A stretch of 64,000 nt of DNA from Candidatus Accumulibacter propinquus (GCA_016714935.1 JADKBU010000056.1:1-64000), one strand, 5' to 3'. Counted from the stretch's first letter, positions 40,192 to 50,120 are shown. Made by a program: numbers and translations. The notes: generated from the sequence alone by a model not told the origin.

Positions 40192-41589
40192 TCAGCGCTC
40201 GGAAGCAGGTATCCGGGCGCGGGCGACTGCCGCCAACACCTGTGCCGGGGCCGTGCCGCCGATGTGATTGCGCGCCGCCAGCGAGCCATCGAGCGTCAAT
40301 GCCGCAAAAACGTCGTCATCTACCAGTGGCGAGAGTTCCCGAAGTTCGGCAAGCGAAAGTTGTGCCAGATCGACTCCGCGCTGCTCGGCGCGGCGAACCG
40401 CCAGGCCAACGGCTGCGTGCGCATCGCGGAAAGGCAGCCCTTTACGGGTCAGGTAGTCAGCGAGGTCGGTGGCGGTGGCAAATCCCTGCAGCAAGGCGGC
40501 GCGCATGCGCTCGGGCCTGGTGGTGATGCCGGGAATCATCTCGGCAAAAACACGCAGCGTATCGGTGAGGGTATCTACCGTGTCGAACAGTGGTTCCTTG
40601 TCCTCCTGGTTGTCCTTGTTGTACGCCAGGGGCTGGCCTTTCATCAGCGTCAGCAGCGCCGTCAGATGACCATAGACGCGGCCGGTCTTGCCGCGTGCCA
40701 ACTCGGGGACGTCAGGATTCTTCTTCTGGGGCATGATCGAACTGCCGGTGCAGAAGCGATCGGCAAGCGTGATGAAGCCGAAGCAAGGGTTCATCCATAG
40801 CACCAGTTCTTCCGACAGGCGCGAGAGATGCATCATCAACAGTGCGCCGGCGGCGCAGAATTCGATCGCAAAGTCGCGGTCGGAAACGGCATCCAGCGAG
40901 TTTTCACAAACGCCGTCGAAACCCAGGAGATCGGCGACCAGTTTGCGGTCGATCGGGTAGGTCGTACCGGCGAGGGCCGCGGCGCCGAGGGGCAGGCGAT
41001 TGATACGCCGCCGGCAGTCCGTGAAGCGCTCGCTGTCACGGCGCGTCATCTCGAAATAGGCCAGCAGGTGATGCCCGAAGGTTACCGGTTGAGCAACCTG
41101 CAGGTGGGTGAAGCCGGGCAGCGCGGTCGCCGCTTCCTGCTCGGCGAGATTCAGCAGCCGCCTCTGGAACTCGGTCAGCAGTGCGATGATGTCGTCAGTG
41201 GCATCGCGCAGATAGAGGCGAATGTCGGTCGCGACCTGGTCGTTGCGTGAGCGGCCCGTGTGCAGGCGCTTGCCGGCATCGCCGACGATCGTTGTCAGGC
41301 GTTTCTCGATGTTCAGGTGCACATCTTCGAGGTCGAGCGACCAGACAAACGAGCCGGCCTCGATTTCGCGTACGATCTGCGCCATGCCGTGCTCGATCGC
41401 CGCGAGGTCGTCGGCAGTGATGATGCCCTGTCTGGCCAGCATCGTTGCATGGGCGAGCGAGGCGCGAATGTCCTGCCGCCACATCCGTTGGTCGAAGGCG
41501 ACTGAAGCCGTGTAACGCTTGACGAGATCAGAGGTCGGCTCCGAGAAACGGCCGGCCCACGTGTACTGCGAAGAATCCGATTGGCTCAT
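40192..41589 (-). CDS. argH: Argininosuccinate lyase
   Basis: 465 residues. The fumarase/aspartase superfamily signature GSSIMPQKKNPD is present (catalytic Ser in the mobile loop), with TGRSRNDQVATD and HLQVAQPVTFGHH. It splits argininosuccinate to arginine and fumarate, the last step of arginine synthesis. Full length. Divergent from algZ across a 61-base spacer, and followed by the kinase-cNMP gene on the same strand. Confidence 0.96.
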   Translation of the reverse strand: MSQSDSSQYTWAGRFSEPTSDLVKRYTASVAFDQRMWRQDIRASLAHATMLARQGIITADDLAAIEHGMAQIVREIEAGSFVWSLDLEDVHLNIEKRLTTIVGDAGKRLHTGRSRNDQVATDIRLYLRDATDDIIALLTEFQRRLLNLAEQEAATALPGFTHLQVAQPVTFGHHLLAYFEMTRRDSERFTDCRRRINRLPLGAAALAGTTYPIDRKLVADLLGFDGVCENSLDAVSDRDFAIEFCAAGALLMMHLSRLSEELVLWMNPCFGFITLADRFCTGSSIMPQKKNPDVPELARGKTGRVYGHLTALLTLMKGQPLAYNKDNQEDKEPLFDTVDTLTDTLRVFAEMIPGITTRPERMRAALLQGFATATDLADYLTRKGLPFRDAHAAVGLAVRRAEQRGVDLAQLSLAELRELSPLVDDDVFAALTLDGSLAARNHIGGTAPAQVLAAVARARIPASER

Positions 41590-41612
41590 GAGGGACAGGT
41601 TCCTGGGCTAAA

Positions 41613-41652
41613 ATCACTCGTAGAACCTTGAACAGGCGCCACTTCGAGTGAT
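41613..41652 (+). repeat. 8-bp inverted repeat spanning the algZ start codon
   Basis: ATCACTCG (41613-41620) and CGAGTGAT (41645-41652) are exact complements with a 24-base spacer. The second arm covers the GTGAT(G) of the algZ start, so in RNA the hairpin could hide the start codon. A TAAAAT box at 41609-41614 could be the -10 just upstream. Confidence 0.4.
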
Positions 41653-42682
41653 GGCAAGTATAAAGCAAAACCTGAGCAAGCAGCCCCTGCCGGACTTTCG
41701 CAATGCCGGAGTCATGTTGCGCAGCCTGCTAGGGGTGAACCTGCTGGCCCTGATCGCGGCACTGGTGCAGAGCGATGGGGTGACCGACAGCGTGCAGCGT
41801 TACATCGACATGGCGGTGTGGGTGCAACCCTTGCTGCTCTTCGACCTGACGGTCCTGGCACTAGTGGGGAACGCCTTGCGGCGCAGTCCGGTGTGGGTCG
41901 CGAGGGCGTTGGTGCTGCTACTGGCCGTCGGGTCTGCGCTCCTCTGGTCGCATCTCTGGCGATTGCTGGGCTTCGACGAGGGTGGTTGGCAGCGCCTGTT
42001 GCGGGCCGGCCTGCTCGGAGGGCTGGCTGCAGGGTCGCTGCTGTACTACTTTGCCTTGCGCACCAGCGCCCTGTCGCCGGCGCTTGCAGAAGCACGGCTG
42101 CAGTCGCTGACGGCACGCATCCGGCCACATTTTCTGTTCAACAGCCTCAACGCCGTGATCTCCCTGATTCGCCTGGAACCCCGGCGGGCCGAGTCGGCGC
42201 TGGAGGAGTTGGCGGAACTCTTTCGTGCCCTCATGCGCGACCACCGGGAACTGGTTCCCCTGGCTGCAGAGATTGCCTTGTGTCGGCAGTATCTGAACCT
42301 CGAAAAGCTGCGTCTTGGCGAGCGACTGAACGTGGAATGGGAACTGGCGGACTTGCCGCACGATCTCGAGGTACCGCCGCTGCTGGTGCAACCGCTGCTG
42401 GAGAACGCTGTTTATCACGGCATCGAACCCGCCGAAACCCGCGGCACGATCCGCATCCGTGTGACACGCAGCGGCGACGAATTGCACATCGATCTGGCGA
42501 ATCCCTGTGGTGGCCCTGCCGAACATTCGCGGGGCAATCACATGGCGCTCGACAACATTCGCGAACGCCTGGCGTTGTACTACGATCTGGAAGCACGCAT
42601 TGACACTGGTCAGGTCGTATTGACCGACGGGCAGCTCGAATATCGGGTGCGCATCGTTCTACCGTGCCGCGTTCGTTCCTGA
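41651..42682 (+). CDS. algZ: LytS/AlgZ-type sensor histidine kinase
   Basis: 343 residues. Four membrane helices within about 25-150 form the sensor. The His-kinase domain has the LytS-type phospho-box RPHFLFNSLNAVISLIR (His about 160) and an ATPase with LVQPLLENAVYHG and the DNIRERLALYY end. In Pseudomonas AlgZ/FimS partners AlgR and controls alginate and pili. The algR ATG overlaps its stop by one base, so the pair is translationally coupled. ATG 41651 is taken as the start (GTG 41648 is possible). Divergent from argH. Confidence 0.85.
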   Translation: MASIKQNLSKQPLPDFRNAGVMLRSLLGVNLLALIAALVQSDGVTDSVQRYIDMAVWVQPLLLFDLTVLALVGNALRRSPVWVARALVLLLAVGSALLWSHLWRLLGFDEGGWQRLLRAGLLGGLAAGSLLYYFALRTSALSPALAEARLQSLTARIRPHFLFNSLNAVISLIRLEPRRAESALEELAELFRALMRDHRELVPLAAEIALCRQYLNLEKLRLGERLNVEWELADLPHDLEVPPLLVQPLLENAVYHGIEPAETRGTIRIRVTRSGDELHIDLANPCGGPAEHSRGNHMALDNIRERLALYYDLEARIDTGQVVLTDGQLEYRVRIVLPCRVRS

Positions 42683-43455
42683 TGAGCCACGCCGCTACAC
42701 TGTCAGTGATCATCGTCGACGACGAAGGACCGGCGCGTGCGCGCCTGCGTGACCTGTTGGCCGATATCGCGCACGAGTTGCCGAACGAAATCGTTGCCGA
42801 AGCAGACAACGGCTTGCGCGCTCTGGCCGCGATCGATGGCGGTGGCGTTGACGTGGCGCTGGTGGACATCCGCATGCCGGGTATGGATGGAATTGAACTG
42901 GCCCATCATCTGTCGCAACTCGAGCATCCACCGGCGGTGATTTTTGTGACCGCCTTTGATGTTTACGCCGTGCGCGCCTTCGAACTCAATGCCGTAGATT
43001 ATCTCCTGAAACCGGTGCGGGCACCGCGTTTGCTTGCCGCTCTGCAGAAAGTCCCGCAAAGCCGACCGCTTGACCCAGACCGGCTGGTGCGGTTGGCGCA
43101 AGGTCCGCGTACGCACCTCTCGTACCACGAGCGTGGTCGTTTGCTGTTGATTCCGGTCGCCACCATCCTCTTTCTCAAGGCTGACCTGAAGTACGTCATG
43201 GCCCGTACGCGTGACCGTGAATACCTGCTCGACGAGTCGCTGACGCACCTCGAACACGAGTTTGGCGAGCAGTTCATCCGCCTGCACCGCAGTGTGTTGG
43301 CCGCCAGGGAAGCGATCATCGGGTTCGAGAAGAGTGGTACCGACGATGCCGAGACGCAGTGGCAGGCCCTGCTGCGCGATATTCCGGAGCGCCTGCCGAT
43401 TAGTCGCCGGCAATGGCCACTGCTCAAGTCCTACGTGCGCCGATCGGGTTCCTGA
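42682..43455 (+). CDS. algR: LytTR-family response regulator AlgR-like
   Basis: 257 residues. Receiver domain (about 5-125): acidic pocket VIIVDDEGPAR, phospho-Asp in VALVDIRMPGMDG, Lys in YLLKPV. C-terminal LytTR DNA-binding domain (about 155-250, ILFLKADLKYVMARTRDREY and RLHRSVLA). It would bind direct repeats upstream of exopolysaccharide or pilus genes; targets not known here. Its ATG shares a base with the algZ stop. Confidence 0.85.
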   Translation: MSHAATLSVIIVDDEGPARARLRDLLADIAHELPNEIVAEADNGLRALAAIDGGGVDVALVDIRMPGMDGIELAHHLSQLEHPPAVIFVTAFDVYAVRAFELNAVDYLLKPVRAPRLLAALQKVPQSRPLDPDRLVRLAQGPRTHLSYHERGRLLLIPVATILFLKADLKYVMARTRDREYLLDESLTHLEHEFGEQFIRLHRSVLAAREAIIGFEKSGTDDAETQWQALLRDIPERLPISRRQWPLLKSYVRRSGS

Positions 43456-43514
43456 TCCCCTTCGATGACCTTCTGGCCTATCTGACGGCGATCCAGGGAA
43501 CGCAGCCGTAGGGC

Positions 43515-44171
43515 CTAGTTCCGCTGCCAGACCTGCCAGCGCTCGCTGCCGGCAAAGACCGGCAGGGAATGGTCAACCGGACGGTCTTCGCGGCGCGTGC
43601 AGTGCGGTGTCAACAGGTTCTCGAGTTGCTGCGGAAGAATTCCAAAAGGTGGCCCCTTGATGGTTTCGCCGAAGAAGAAATAGCCGGCGAGCAGGCCGCC
43701 AGGACGCAGCAGTTGTGCCATCCTTTGGGCATAGTCTGCCCAGAGCTTGCGCGGCAGTGCGCAGAGGAATGCGCGTTCGTAGATGACGTCGAAAGGTGTG
43801 CCCGGGTCAAAGGTGAAGAAGTCCGCACAAAGCAGGGTACCAGGCCACCGCTCGCCGAGTGTGGCGCGGGCGCTTTCGATGGCGCCTGCCGAGAAATCAA
43901 GGGCCGTTGTTTCCCAGCCGCGCTGCGCGAGAAAAGCGGCGTCCCAGGCGCTGCCACAGCCAGGGACCAGCACCCGCCAACGCACGGACGAGCTCCCAGG
44001 CCGAGTGCCTGGCGGTCCGCCCAGCGGGTGTGCCTGTTCGTAGCGCACGGCAAACTCGCATAGCAGTTGCGGGGCCTGGCCTGCCTCCCATGGCGTGATG
44101 CCATTCTGGAAACGTTGATCCCAGAAATCGGCAAATTCGGGCCGTTGATGGCGAGGTTTCTCGGCAGACAT
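43515..44171 (-). CDS. SAM-dependent methyltransferase, thiopurine methyltransferase family
   Basis: 218 residues. The TPMT-like fold is seen in FWDQRFQNGITPWEAGQAP (the W-x-G region) and SAM motif I RVLVPGCGSAWDAAFLA, then LCADFFTF and YERAFLCALP. Family members methylate sulfur, selenium or tellurium compounds in bacteria; the substrate here is unknown. The ATG at 44171 (MSAEKPRHQRPEFADFW) is chosen; the in-frame extension is non-homologous. Divergent from hemC and convergent with algR. Confidence 0.82.
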   Translation of the reverse strand: MSAEKPRHQRPEFADFWDQRFQNGITPWEAGQAPQLLCEFAVRYEQAHPLGGPPGTRPGSSSVRWRVLVPGCGSAWDAAFLAQRGWETTALDFSAGAIESARATLGERWPGTLLCADFFTFDPGTPFDVIYERAFLCALPRKLWADYAQRMAQLLRPGGLLAGYFFFGETIKGPPFGILPQQLENLLTPHCTRREDRPVDHSLPVFAGSERWQVWQRN

Positions 44172-44275
44172 GCGCTGACTCCAGGTTTTGTTGGCGCCTC
44201 GGTTGCGCCGTGGCCCCGGCGTTTCGCAAGCCCGTCCACCACATCGATCGACCGCGTCGAATAGGCGGGTAGGCA

Positions 44276-44284
44276 TGCTAGAAT
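44276..44284 (+). promoter_or_regulatory. Extended -10 promoter for hemC
   Basis: TGCTAGAAT (TGn plus TAGAAT) lies 95 bases before the TTG start of hemC. The identical nonamer is found upstream of typA on the other strand (61896-61904), supporting a real extended -10 class in this genome. Confidence 0.5.
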
Positions 44285-44378
44285 CGCGCCCGCACCGCCG
44301 GCGTCGTCGGCGTCAACGCTGCCCGAGCATGCCGGCTGTACGGGATGAATATGCTGGCACCCTTATCGGAATCCTGCT

Positions 44379-45326
44379 TTGACCGCTGCCATCACAGTTC
44401 CGTCGCAAATTGTCATCGCTTCCCGTGAATCCCGCCTGGCTCTTTGGCAGGCAGAACACGTCCGGGAGCGACTGGCGCAATTATATCCAAAGACTACGGT
44501 CACGATCCTCGGCATGACCACCCGAGGTGACCAGATCCTGGACCGACCCCTGTCGGCAATTGGTGGCAAGGGACTGTTCATCAAGGAACTCGAGGTGGCC
44601 ATGCAGGCCGGGCGCGCCGACCTGGCGGTGCATTCGCTGAAGGATGTGCCGATGGAAATGCCGACCGGCTTCGTGCTTGCCGCCATTTCGGCGCGAGAGA
44701 ATCCCTGTGATGCCTTCGTCTCCCCGCGTTTTGATACGCTCGACGATCTGCCACCCGAGGCCGTGGTCGGCACTTCCAGCCTGCGCCGTGCGGCGATCCT
44801 GCGCGCCAGGTATCCGCAACTTACCGTCAGAAGCCTGCGCGGTAATCTCGATACACGCCTCAAAAAGCTCGATGCCGGTGAATACGACGCGATCATCCTG
44901 GCTGCGGCGGGCCTGATTCGTCTTGGGCTGGCGCAGCGCATACGTTCACTGCTGACGCCCGAGCAGTCCTTGCCGGCGCCGGGGCAGGGGGTGCTGGCGG
45001 TGGAAGTGTCGTCGGCGCGAACCGACATGATCGCATCTGTCGCAGCACTCAACGATGCCGCGACCGCCCATTGTGTACGCGCCGAACGCGCCTTCTCGCG
45101 CGCTCTGGGTGGTAGCTGCCAGGTACCGCTGGCGGCCTATGCGGTGCTCGACGACGCGGGTCTTTGGTTGCGTGGGCTGATCGCGACGCCGGATGGCGGC
45201 CGCATGCTTGCCGGAGAACTGCGAGGCGCGCCGCAGGACGACGAGTCGATCGGTTGCATGCTGGCGCAGGTGCTGCGCAATCAGGGGGCGGACGCCATCC
45301 TGGAGAGTCTTTCAGCCAGCCAATGA
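44379..45326 (+). CDS. hemC: Hydroxymethylbilane synthase (porphobilinogen deaminase)
   Basis: 315 residues. IASRESRLALWQAEHV start, TTRGDQILDRPL, SLKDVPMEMP, and the cofactor Cys in LGGSCQVPLAAYA (about residue 248), to which the dipyrromethane primer is bound. It joins four porphobilinogens to hydroxymethylbilane. The only in-frame start is TTG at 44379. The stop overlaps hemD by four bases (ATGA), so the two are coupled. The gene lies close to algR, as in Pseudomonas, though separated here by an opposed methyltransferase gene. Confidence 0.95.
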   Translation: MTAAITVPSQIVIASRESRLALWQAEHVRERLAQLYPKTTVTILGMTTRGDQILDRPLSAIGGKGLFIKELEVAMQAGRADLAVHSLKDVPMEMPTGFVLAAISARENPCDAFVSPRFDTLDDLPPEAVVGTSSLRRAAILRARYPQLTVRSLRGNLDTRLKKLDAGEYDAIILAAAGLIRLGLAQRIRSLLTPEQSLPAPGQGVLAVEVSSARTDMIASVAALNDAATAHCVRAERAFSRALGGSCQVPLAAYAVLDDAGLWLRGLIATPDGGRMLAGELRGAPQDDESIGCMLAQVLRNQGADAILESLSASQ

Positions 45327-46093
45327 CCGAGCCCCTGAGCGGCAGGACAATCGTTGTTACCCGCCCGCGTGCGCAGGCGTCCAGGCTGGCCGATCTGATC
45401 GCCGGGCAGGGTGGCGAAGCGGTAATTTTTCCCCTGCTCGAAATTTCGCCGGTCGCGGATCCGGGATTCCTGCAAGCAGCGGTCCTCGGTCTCGACAGTT
45501 GCTCGCTGGCAATCTTCATCAGTCCCAACGCCGTCGCTTTCAGCATGCCGGTGATTCTCGGCAGGCGTGCCTGGCCGGCAGGCCTGCGGGCTGCCGCGAT
45601 CGGGCAGAGCAGCGTCGCGTTGCTCGCCAGTTACGGAATTGCGAACACTCTGGCGCCCACCGAACGTTTCGATTCCGAGGCCCTCCTCGAACTGCCGGAA
45701 TTGCAGCGCGGGTCCGTTGCCGGCAGGCGGGTGGTCATCTTTCGCGGTAATGGTGGGCGCGAATTGCTCGCTCAGACGCTCCGCGGACGCGGTGCCGAAG
45801 TCGACTACGTCACCTGCTACCAGCGCTCGGCACCGACCGATGCGGAGCCCTTGCGAGAACTGTGGCGGAGCGGCCAGCTTGACGCCCTGACCATTTCTTC
45901 GAGTGAGGGCTTGCGCAACCTGGTCGATCTGCTTGATACCCCGGGACGCGCCTGCCTTCAGTCTACCCCGCTATTCGTGCCGCACCAGCGTATTGCCGAT
46001 CTGGCGTTGGCGCTGGGACTGTCGCGGGTGATCCTGACCGGCCCGGCCGATGCCGGAATCATGGCCGCTTTGCGCGCATATCATTGGCGTTGA
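45323..46093 (+). CDS. hemD: Uroporphyrinogen-III synthase
   Basis: 256 residues. HemD is poorly conserved, but the two-domain pattern is clear: IVVTRPRAQASRLADLI at the start, AIFISPNAVAFSMPVI, GRRVVIFRGNGGRELLAQTL, ALTISSSEGLRNL and a VILTGPADAGIMAAL end. It closes hydroxymethylbilane with inversion of ring D. The ATG at 45323 overlaps the hemC stop, as expected for a hemCD operon. Convergent with hemF. Confidence 0.9.
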   Translation: MTEPLSGRTIVVTRPRAQASRLADLIAGQGGEAVIFPLLEISPVADPGFLQAAVLGLDSCSLAIFISPNAVAFSMPVILGRRAWPAGLRAAAIGQSSVALLASYGIANTLAPTERFDSEALLELPELQRGSVAGRRVVIFRGNGGRELLAQTLRGRGAEVDYVTCYQRSAPTDAEPLRELWRSGQLDALTISSSEGLRNLVDLLDTPGRACLQSTPLFVPHQRIADLALALGLSRVILTGPADAGIMAALRAYHWR

Positions 46094-46114
46094 TCATGAA
46101 TCCCGTCTGGGTGG

Positions 46115-47032
46115 CTAGGCCCAATCGCGCGGTGTCAGCAAGTCGTAGAGCGCGGCTTCCGCCGTGCCGGCTTCGGGTTGCCAGTCGTAGCGCCATTTGA
46201 CGACCGGTGGCAGCGACATCAGGATCGATTCCGTGCGCCCACCCGACTGCAGGCCAAACAGCGTGCCACGATCCCAGACCAGGTTGAACTCGACGTAACG
46301 GCCGCGCCGGTAGGCCTGGAAGTCGCGTTCACGTTCGCCATAAGGCAGTGTCTGTCGCCTGTCGATGATCGGTAGGTAGGCTTCGGCAAACGCATCGCCG
46401 ACGGCGCGAGTCAGCGCGAAGCAGCGCTCGAAGCCACCCTCGGCAAGGTCGTCGAAGAACACGCCACCGACTCCGCGCGGTTCGTTGCGGTGCTTGAGGA
46501 AGAAATACTCGTCGCACCATTTCTTGTAGCGGGCATGCGTCCCTTCACCGAAAGGCAGCAGGGCTTGCTTGCAGGTGCTGTGAAAATGCCGGATGTCGTC
46601 GGTGAAAGGATAATACGGCGTCAAATCCATGCCGCCGCCAAACCACCACGCAGGCTCGGTATCCGGCCTGGTGGCGATCAGCGCCCGGACGTTCATGTGT
46701 GCCGTCGGACAGTAAGGGTTTTCTGGATGCAGGACCAGCGAAACGCCCATGGCGGCGAAGGCACGGCCGGCGAGTTCGGGGCGCTTGGCGGTTGCCGAGG
46801 CCGGCAGGGAGGCGCCACTGACCTGCGAGAAGGCGACCCCGCCCCGCTCGAATACGCGACCACCCTCGATGACGCAGGTGCAACCGTTGCCCGCGAGGCC
46901 AGCGCCGGCTTCCTTTACCCAGGGGTCAACCCGGAAGCGGGCCCCAGCTTCACCTTCGACCGCTTCGAGTGTCGCCATGAGGCGCGCCTGCAGGCCGGTG
47001 AAGTAGGCCTGTAGCCGGGTCGTATCGATCAT
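46115..47032 (-). CDS. hemF: Oxygen-dependent coproporphyrinogen-III oxidase
   Basis: 305 residues. Hallmarks: WWFGGGMDLTPYYPF, HMNVRALIA, KKWCDEYFFLKHR and GRYVEFNLVWDRGT. It uses O2 to oxidise two propionate side chains of coproporphyrinogen III in aerobic haem synthesis. The ATG at 47032 (MIDTTRLQAYFTGLQ) is taken; upstream residues are Ala/Ser-rich and not conserved. The gene is 43 bases after purD on the same strand, next to hemCD in the opposite direction. Confidence 0.95.
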   Translation of the reverse strand: MIDTTRLQAYFTGLQARLMATLEAVEGEAGARFRVDPWVKEAGAGLAGNGCTCVIEGGRVFERGGVAFSQVSGASLPASATAKRPELAGRAFAAMGVSLVLHPENPYCPTAHMNVRALIATRPDTEPAWWFGGGMDLTPYYPFTDDIRHFHSTCKQALLPFGEGTHARYKKWCDEYFFLKHRNEPRGVGGVFFDDLAEGGFERCFALTRAVGDAFAEAYLPIIDRRQTLPYGERERDFQAYRRGRYVEFNLVWDRGTLFGLQSGGRTESILMSLPPVVKWRYDWQPEAGTAEAALYDLLTPRDWA

Positions 47033-47075
47033 CCTCTGCGCGCCACGCAACGGGCCCACTGCGCTTGCCACAGGT

Positions 47076-48355
47076 TCATCGGCTGAGGGCGCGGTGGCCG
47101 ATGTCGCGGCGATACTGCATGCCGTCGAAGTGAATGCCGACAATCAGATCGTAGGCCCGCTTCTGCGCCTGCTTGAGATTGTCGGACAGGGTCGTGACAC
47201 ACAGCACACGGCCGCCGGCGGTGACGATCTGGCCATCCTTTTCGGCCGTTCCGGCATGGAAGACATGGCTGTCGTCGCTGGCCGGAGGCAAGCCGCTGAT
47301 CAGATCTCCGGTGCGTGGCGTGTCGGGGTAATGGGCTGCGGCGAGCACGACGCCGAGTGCAATGCGGCGATCCCAGCTTGCTTCAACCAGGTTGAGTCGG
47401 CCGGCGACGGCATGGTCGAGCAGGTCGAGCAGGTCGGACTTCAGGCGCATCATGATCGGCTGGGTTTCGGGGTCCCCAGGCGGCAGTTGAACTCTACCGT
47501 CTTCACCGATCCGTCCTTGCCGATCATCAGGCCGGCGTAGAGGAAGCCGGTATAGGGGATGCCGTCGGCAGCCATGCCCCGCACCGTGGGCAGGATGATC
47601 TCGCGCATGGCGCGGGCGTGCACTTCCGGAGTGACCACCGGCGCCGGCGAGTAGGCGCCCATGCCGCCGGTGTTGGGGCCGGTATCCCCGTCGCCGATTC
47701 GCTTGTGATCCTGGGTCGATGCCAAGGGAAGGGCGTTCCTGCCATCGACCATGACGATGAAGCTCGCCTCCTCGCCTTCCAGGAACTCTTCGATGACGAC
47801 GCGTGCCGCGGAACCGTCCGCCGGGTCGGCCGATGGGTTGTCCGGGAGCATCCGTGCGATGGCGGCATGCGCCTCGTCCAGGTTCATGGCCACCACTACG
47901 CCCTTGCCTGCGGCCAGTCCGTCGGCCTTGATGACGATCGGCGTGCCCTGCTGGTCGATATAGGCTTGTGCCGCTACTCTGTCGGTGAAGGTCCTGTAGC
48001 GCGCGGTCGGGATATTGTGCCTGGCCATGAAGCGTTTGGCGAAATCCTTCGAACTCTCGAGTTGCGCCGCTTCCCTGGTCGGACCAAAGATCTTGAGTCC
48101 GCGTGCGCGGAAGACATTGACGATACCGGCGGCGAGCGGCGCTTCCGGACCCACTACCGTAAGGTGGACGCGCTGTCTGGCAGCGAAATCGGCGAGTGCT
48201 TCCGGATCGCTGAGGTTGACGTTTTCGAGTTCCCGCTCGCGGGCAGTCCCGGCGTTGCCGGGGGCGACGAAGACTTTCTGTAGTCCAGGGGTTTTCGCCA
48301 GGCGCCAGGCGAGTGCGTGTTCGCGACCGCCGGAACCGATGACCAGTAACTTCAT
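47076..48355 (-). CDS. purD: Phosphoribosylamine-glycine ligase (one-base frameshift at 47474-47477)
   Basis: About 426 residues in two frames. The first 293 begin MKLLVIGSGGREHALAWRLA and include KADGLAAGKGVVVAMN and GPNTGGMGAYSP. At FNCRLG the frame breaks; adding one C to the CCCC run at 47474-47477 gives FNCRLGDPETQPIM, the family sequence, and the rest (MRLKSDLLDLLDHAV to the end) is normal. ATP-grasp enzyme that joins phosphoribosylamine and glycine in purine synthesis. The gene is essential for purine prototrophy, so the break is probably a sequencing error. ATG 48355 is preceded by AAGGATC. Confidence 0.92.
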
Positions 48356-48494
48356 AAGGATCCTTTCACCGCCAGAGCCCTTGCAGGTAGCCGCGAACGT
48401 CTCCCCGAGGATCTCCCGAGCCACAAACCAGTCGTGACAACCGTCACCGCAACGCCATCCATCGTCACCTGCGCATTTCCCTTGCCAAGAAAGG

Positions 48495-50060
48495 TCAGTG
48501 CCGGAAATGCCGGGTGCCGGTAAACACCATTGCCAGGCCATGCTCGTTGGCCGCGGCGATCACTTCCTCGTCGCGCATCGACCCGCCCGGCTGGATGACC
48601 GCCTTGGCGCCTGCCGCCGCCAGTACATCGAGCCCATCGCGGAAAGGGAAGAAAGCATCGGAGGCGACACAGGATCCGGTCAGATCGAGGCCGGCATTCT
48701 GCGCCTTGCTGGCCGCGATACGCGTCGAATCGACCCGGCTCATCTGACCGGCACCAACGCCCAGGGTCATGCCGCGACCACAGAAGACGATGGCGTTGGA
48801 CTTGACGAACTTGGCGACTCGATAGGCGAACAAGAGGTCTTCAACCTGGGCCTCGGTCGGGACGATCCGGCTCACCACTTTCAGGTCGGACGCCTGGACA
48901 TTGAAACGGTCTGGCGTTTGCAGCAGCAGCCCCCCACCGACGCGCTTCATTTCGAAGGCGTGATAGATCCTGGCCAGCGGCAGTTCGAGGACGCGCAGAT
49001 TCTGCTTGGCCGCCAGCATGTTCCTGGCGGTGTCACTGAAAGCCGGCGCGAGCAGGACTTCGACAAAGTGCTTGCGGGCATTCATGGTCGCGACCACTTC
49101 GGCGTCAACCGTGCCGTTGAAAGCGATGATGCCGCCAAACGCCGAGGTCGAGTCGGTCTGGAAGGCTTTTTCGTAGGCCGTCAGCAGGGATTCCGCGACC
49201 GCCACGCCACAAGGATTGGCATGTTTGATGATCACGCAGGCCGGCGTTTCGAAGGTCTTGACGCACTCCCAGGCGGCATCGGCATCGGCGATGTTGTTGT
49301 ATGAGAGTTCCTTGCCCTGCAACTGCCGGTAGTTGGCGATCGAGCCCGCAAGCGGCGTCGGGTCGCGGTAGAACGCGGCCTGTTGATGCGGATTCTCACC
49401 ATAACGCAGCGTTTCGACGCGATCGAACGCGAGTTGCAATTGTTCGGGAAACGGTTGCGGTTGGTTGTCTGCATCAAGCGATGTCAGCCAGTTGGCGATT
49501 GCCGCGTCGTAGCGTGCCGTGTGCACAAACGCCTTCCTGGCCAGCCTGAAGCGCGTGCCCAAACTCAGTTGGCCATCGCTGGAGGCCATCTCGGCGAGTA
49601 GCGCCGCGTAGTCCTGAGGGTCGGTGACGACGGCTACCCCGGGGTAGTTCTTGGCCGACGAGCGCACCATCGCCGGGCCACCAATGTCGATATTCTCGAT
49701 GGCCTCGTCGAGCGTGACGCCAGTCTTGGCAATAGTTTCTCGAAAGGGATAGAGATTCACGCAGACCAGATCGATCGTCGGGATGTCATGCTGTTCCAGG
49801 GTGCGCAGGTGCTCGGGCAAGTCACGGCGAGCCAGGATCCCCGCGTGTATCTTCGGATGCAGGGTCTTGACGCGGCCATCGAGCATTTCCGGGAACCCCG
49901 TGTAGTCACCGACTTCGGTGACTGGCAGGCCGGCATCGCGGAGCATCCTGGCGGTACCGCCGGTGGACAACAGGTTGACGCCGTGAGCGACCAGCCCGGC
50001 GGCGAATTCGAGCGCGCCATGCTTGTTGGAGAGACTGATGAGGGCTTGACGGATTTTCAT
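48495..50060 (-). CDS. purH: Bifunctional AICAR transformylase/IMP cyclohydrolase
   Basis: 521 residues. N-terminal MGS-like cyclohydrolase domain (MKIRQALISLSNKHG, LLSTGGTARML, GRVKTLHPKIHAGIL) and C-terminal AICAR transformylase (VIIKHANPCGVAVAE, FPFRDGLDVLAAAG, TGTRHFRH at the end). It makes the last two steps to IMP. Complete. Downstream of fis and upstream of purD, an order conserved in betaproteobacteria. Spacing of 60 bases after fis suggests cotranscription. Confidence 0.96.
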   Translation of the reverse strand: MKIRQALISLSNKHGALEFAAGLVAHGVNLLSTGGTARMLRDAGLPVTEVGDYTGFPEMLDGRVKTLHPKIHAGILARRDLPEHLRTLEQHDIPTIDLVCVNLYPFRETIAKTGVTLDEAIENIDIGGPAMVRSSAKNYPGVAVVTDPQDYAALLAEMASSDGQLSLGTRFRLARKAFVHTARYDAAIANWLTSLDADNQPQPFPEQLQLAFDRVETLRYGENPHQQAAFYRDPTPLAGSIANYRQLQGKELSYNNIADADAAWECVKTFETPACVIIKHANPCGVAVAESLLTAYEKAFQTDSTSAFGGIIAFNGTVDAEVVATMNARKHFVEVLLAPAFSDTARNMLAAKQNLRVLELPLARIYHAFEMKRVGGGLLLQTPDRFNVQASDLKVVSRIVPTEAQVEDLLFAYRVAKFVKSNAIVFCGRGMTLGVGAGQMSRVDSTRIAASKAQNAGLDLTGSCVASDAFFPFRDGLDVLAAAGAKAVIQPGGSMRDEEVIAAANEHGLAMVFTGTRHFRH

Positions 50061-50120
50061 GATGGGCCGGTCGTGAAATTATCGTGAGAGTGATGTGATG
50101 GAAACAGGCAAGCGCTTGGT

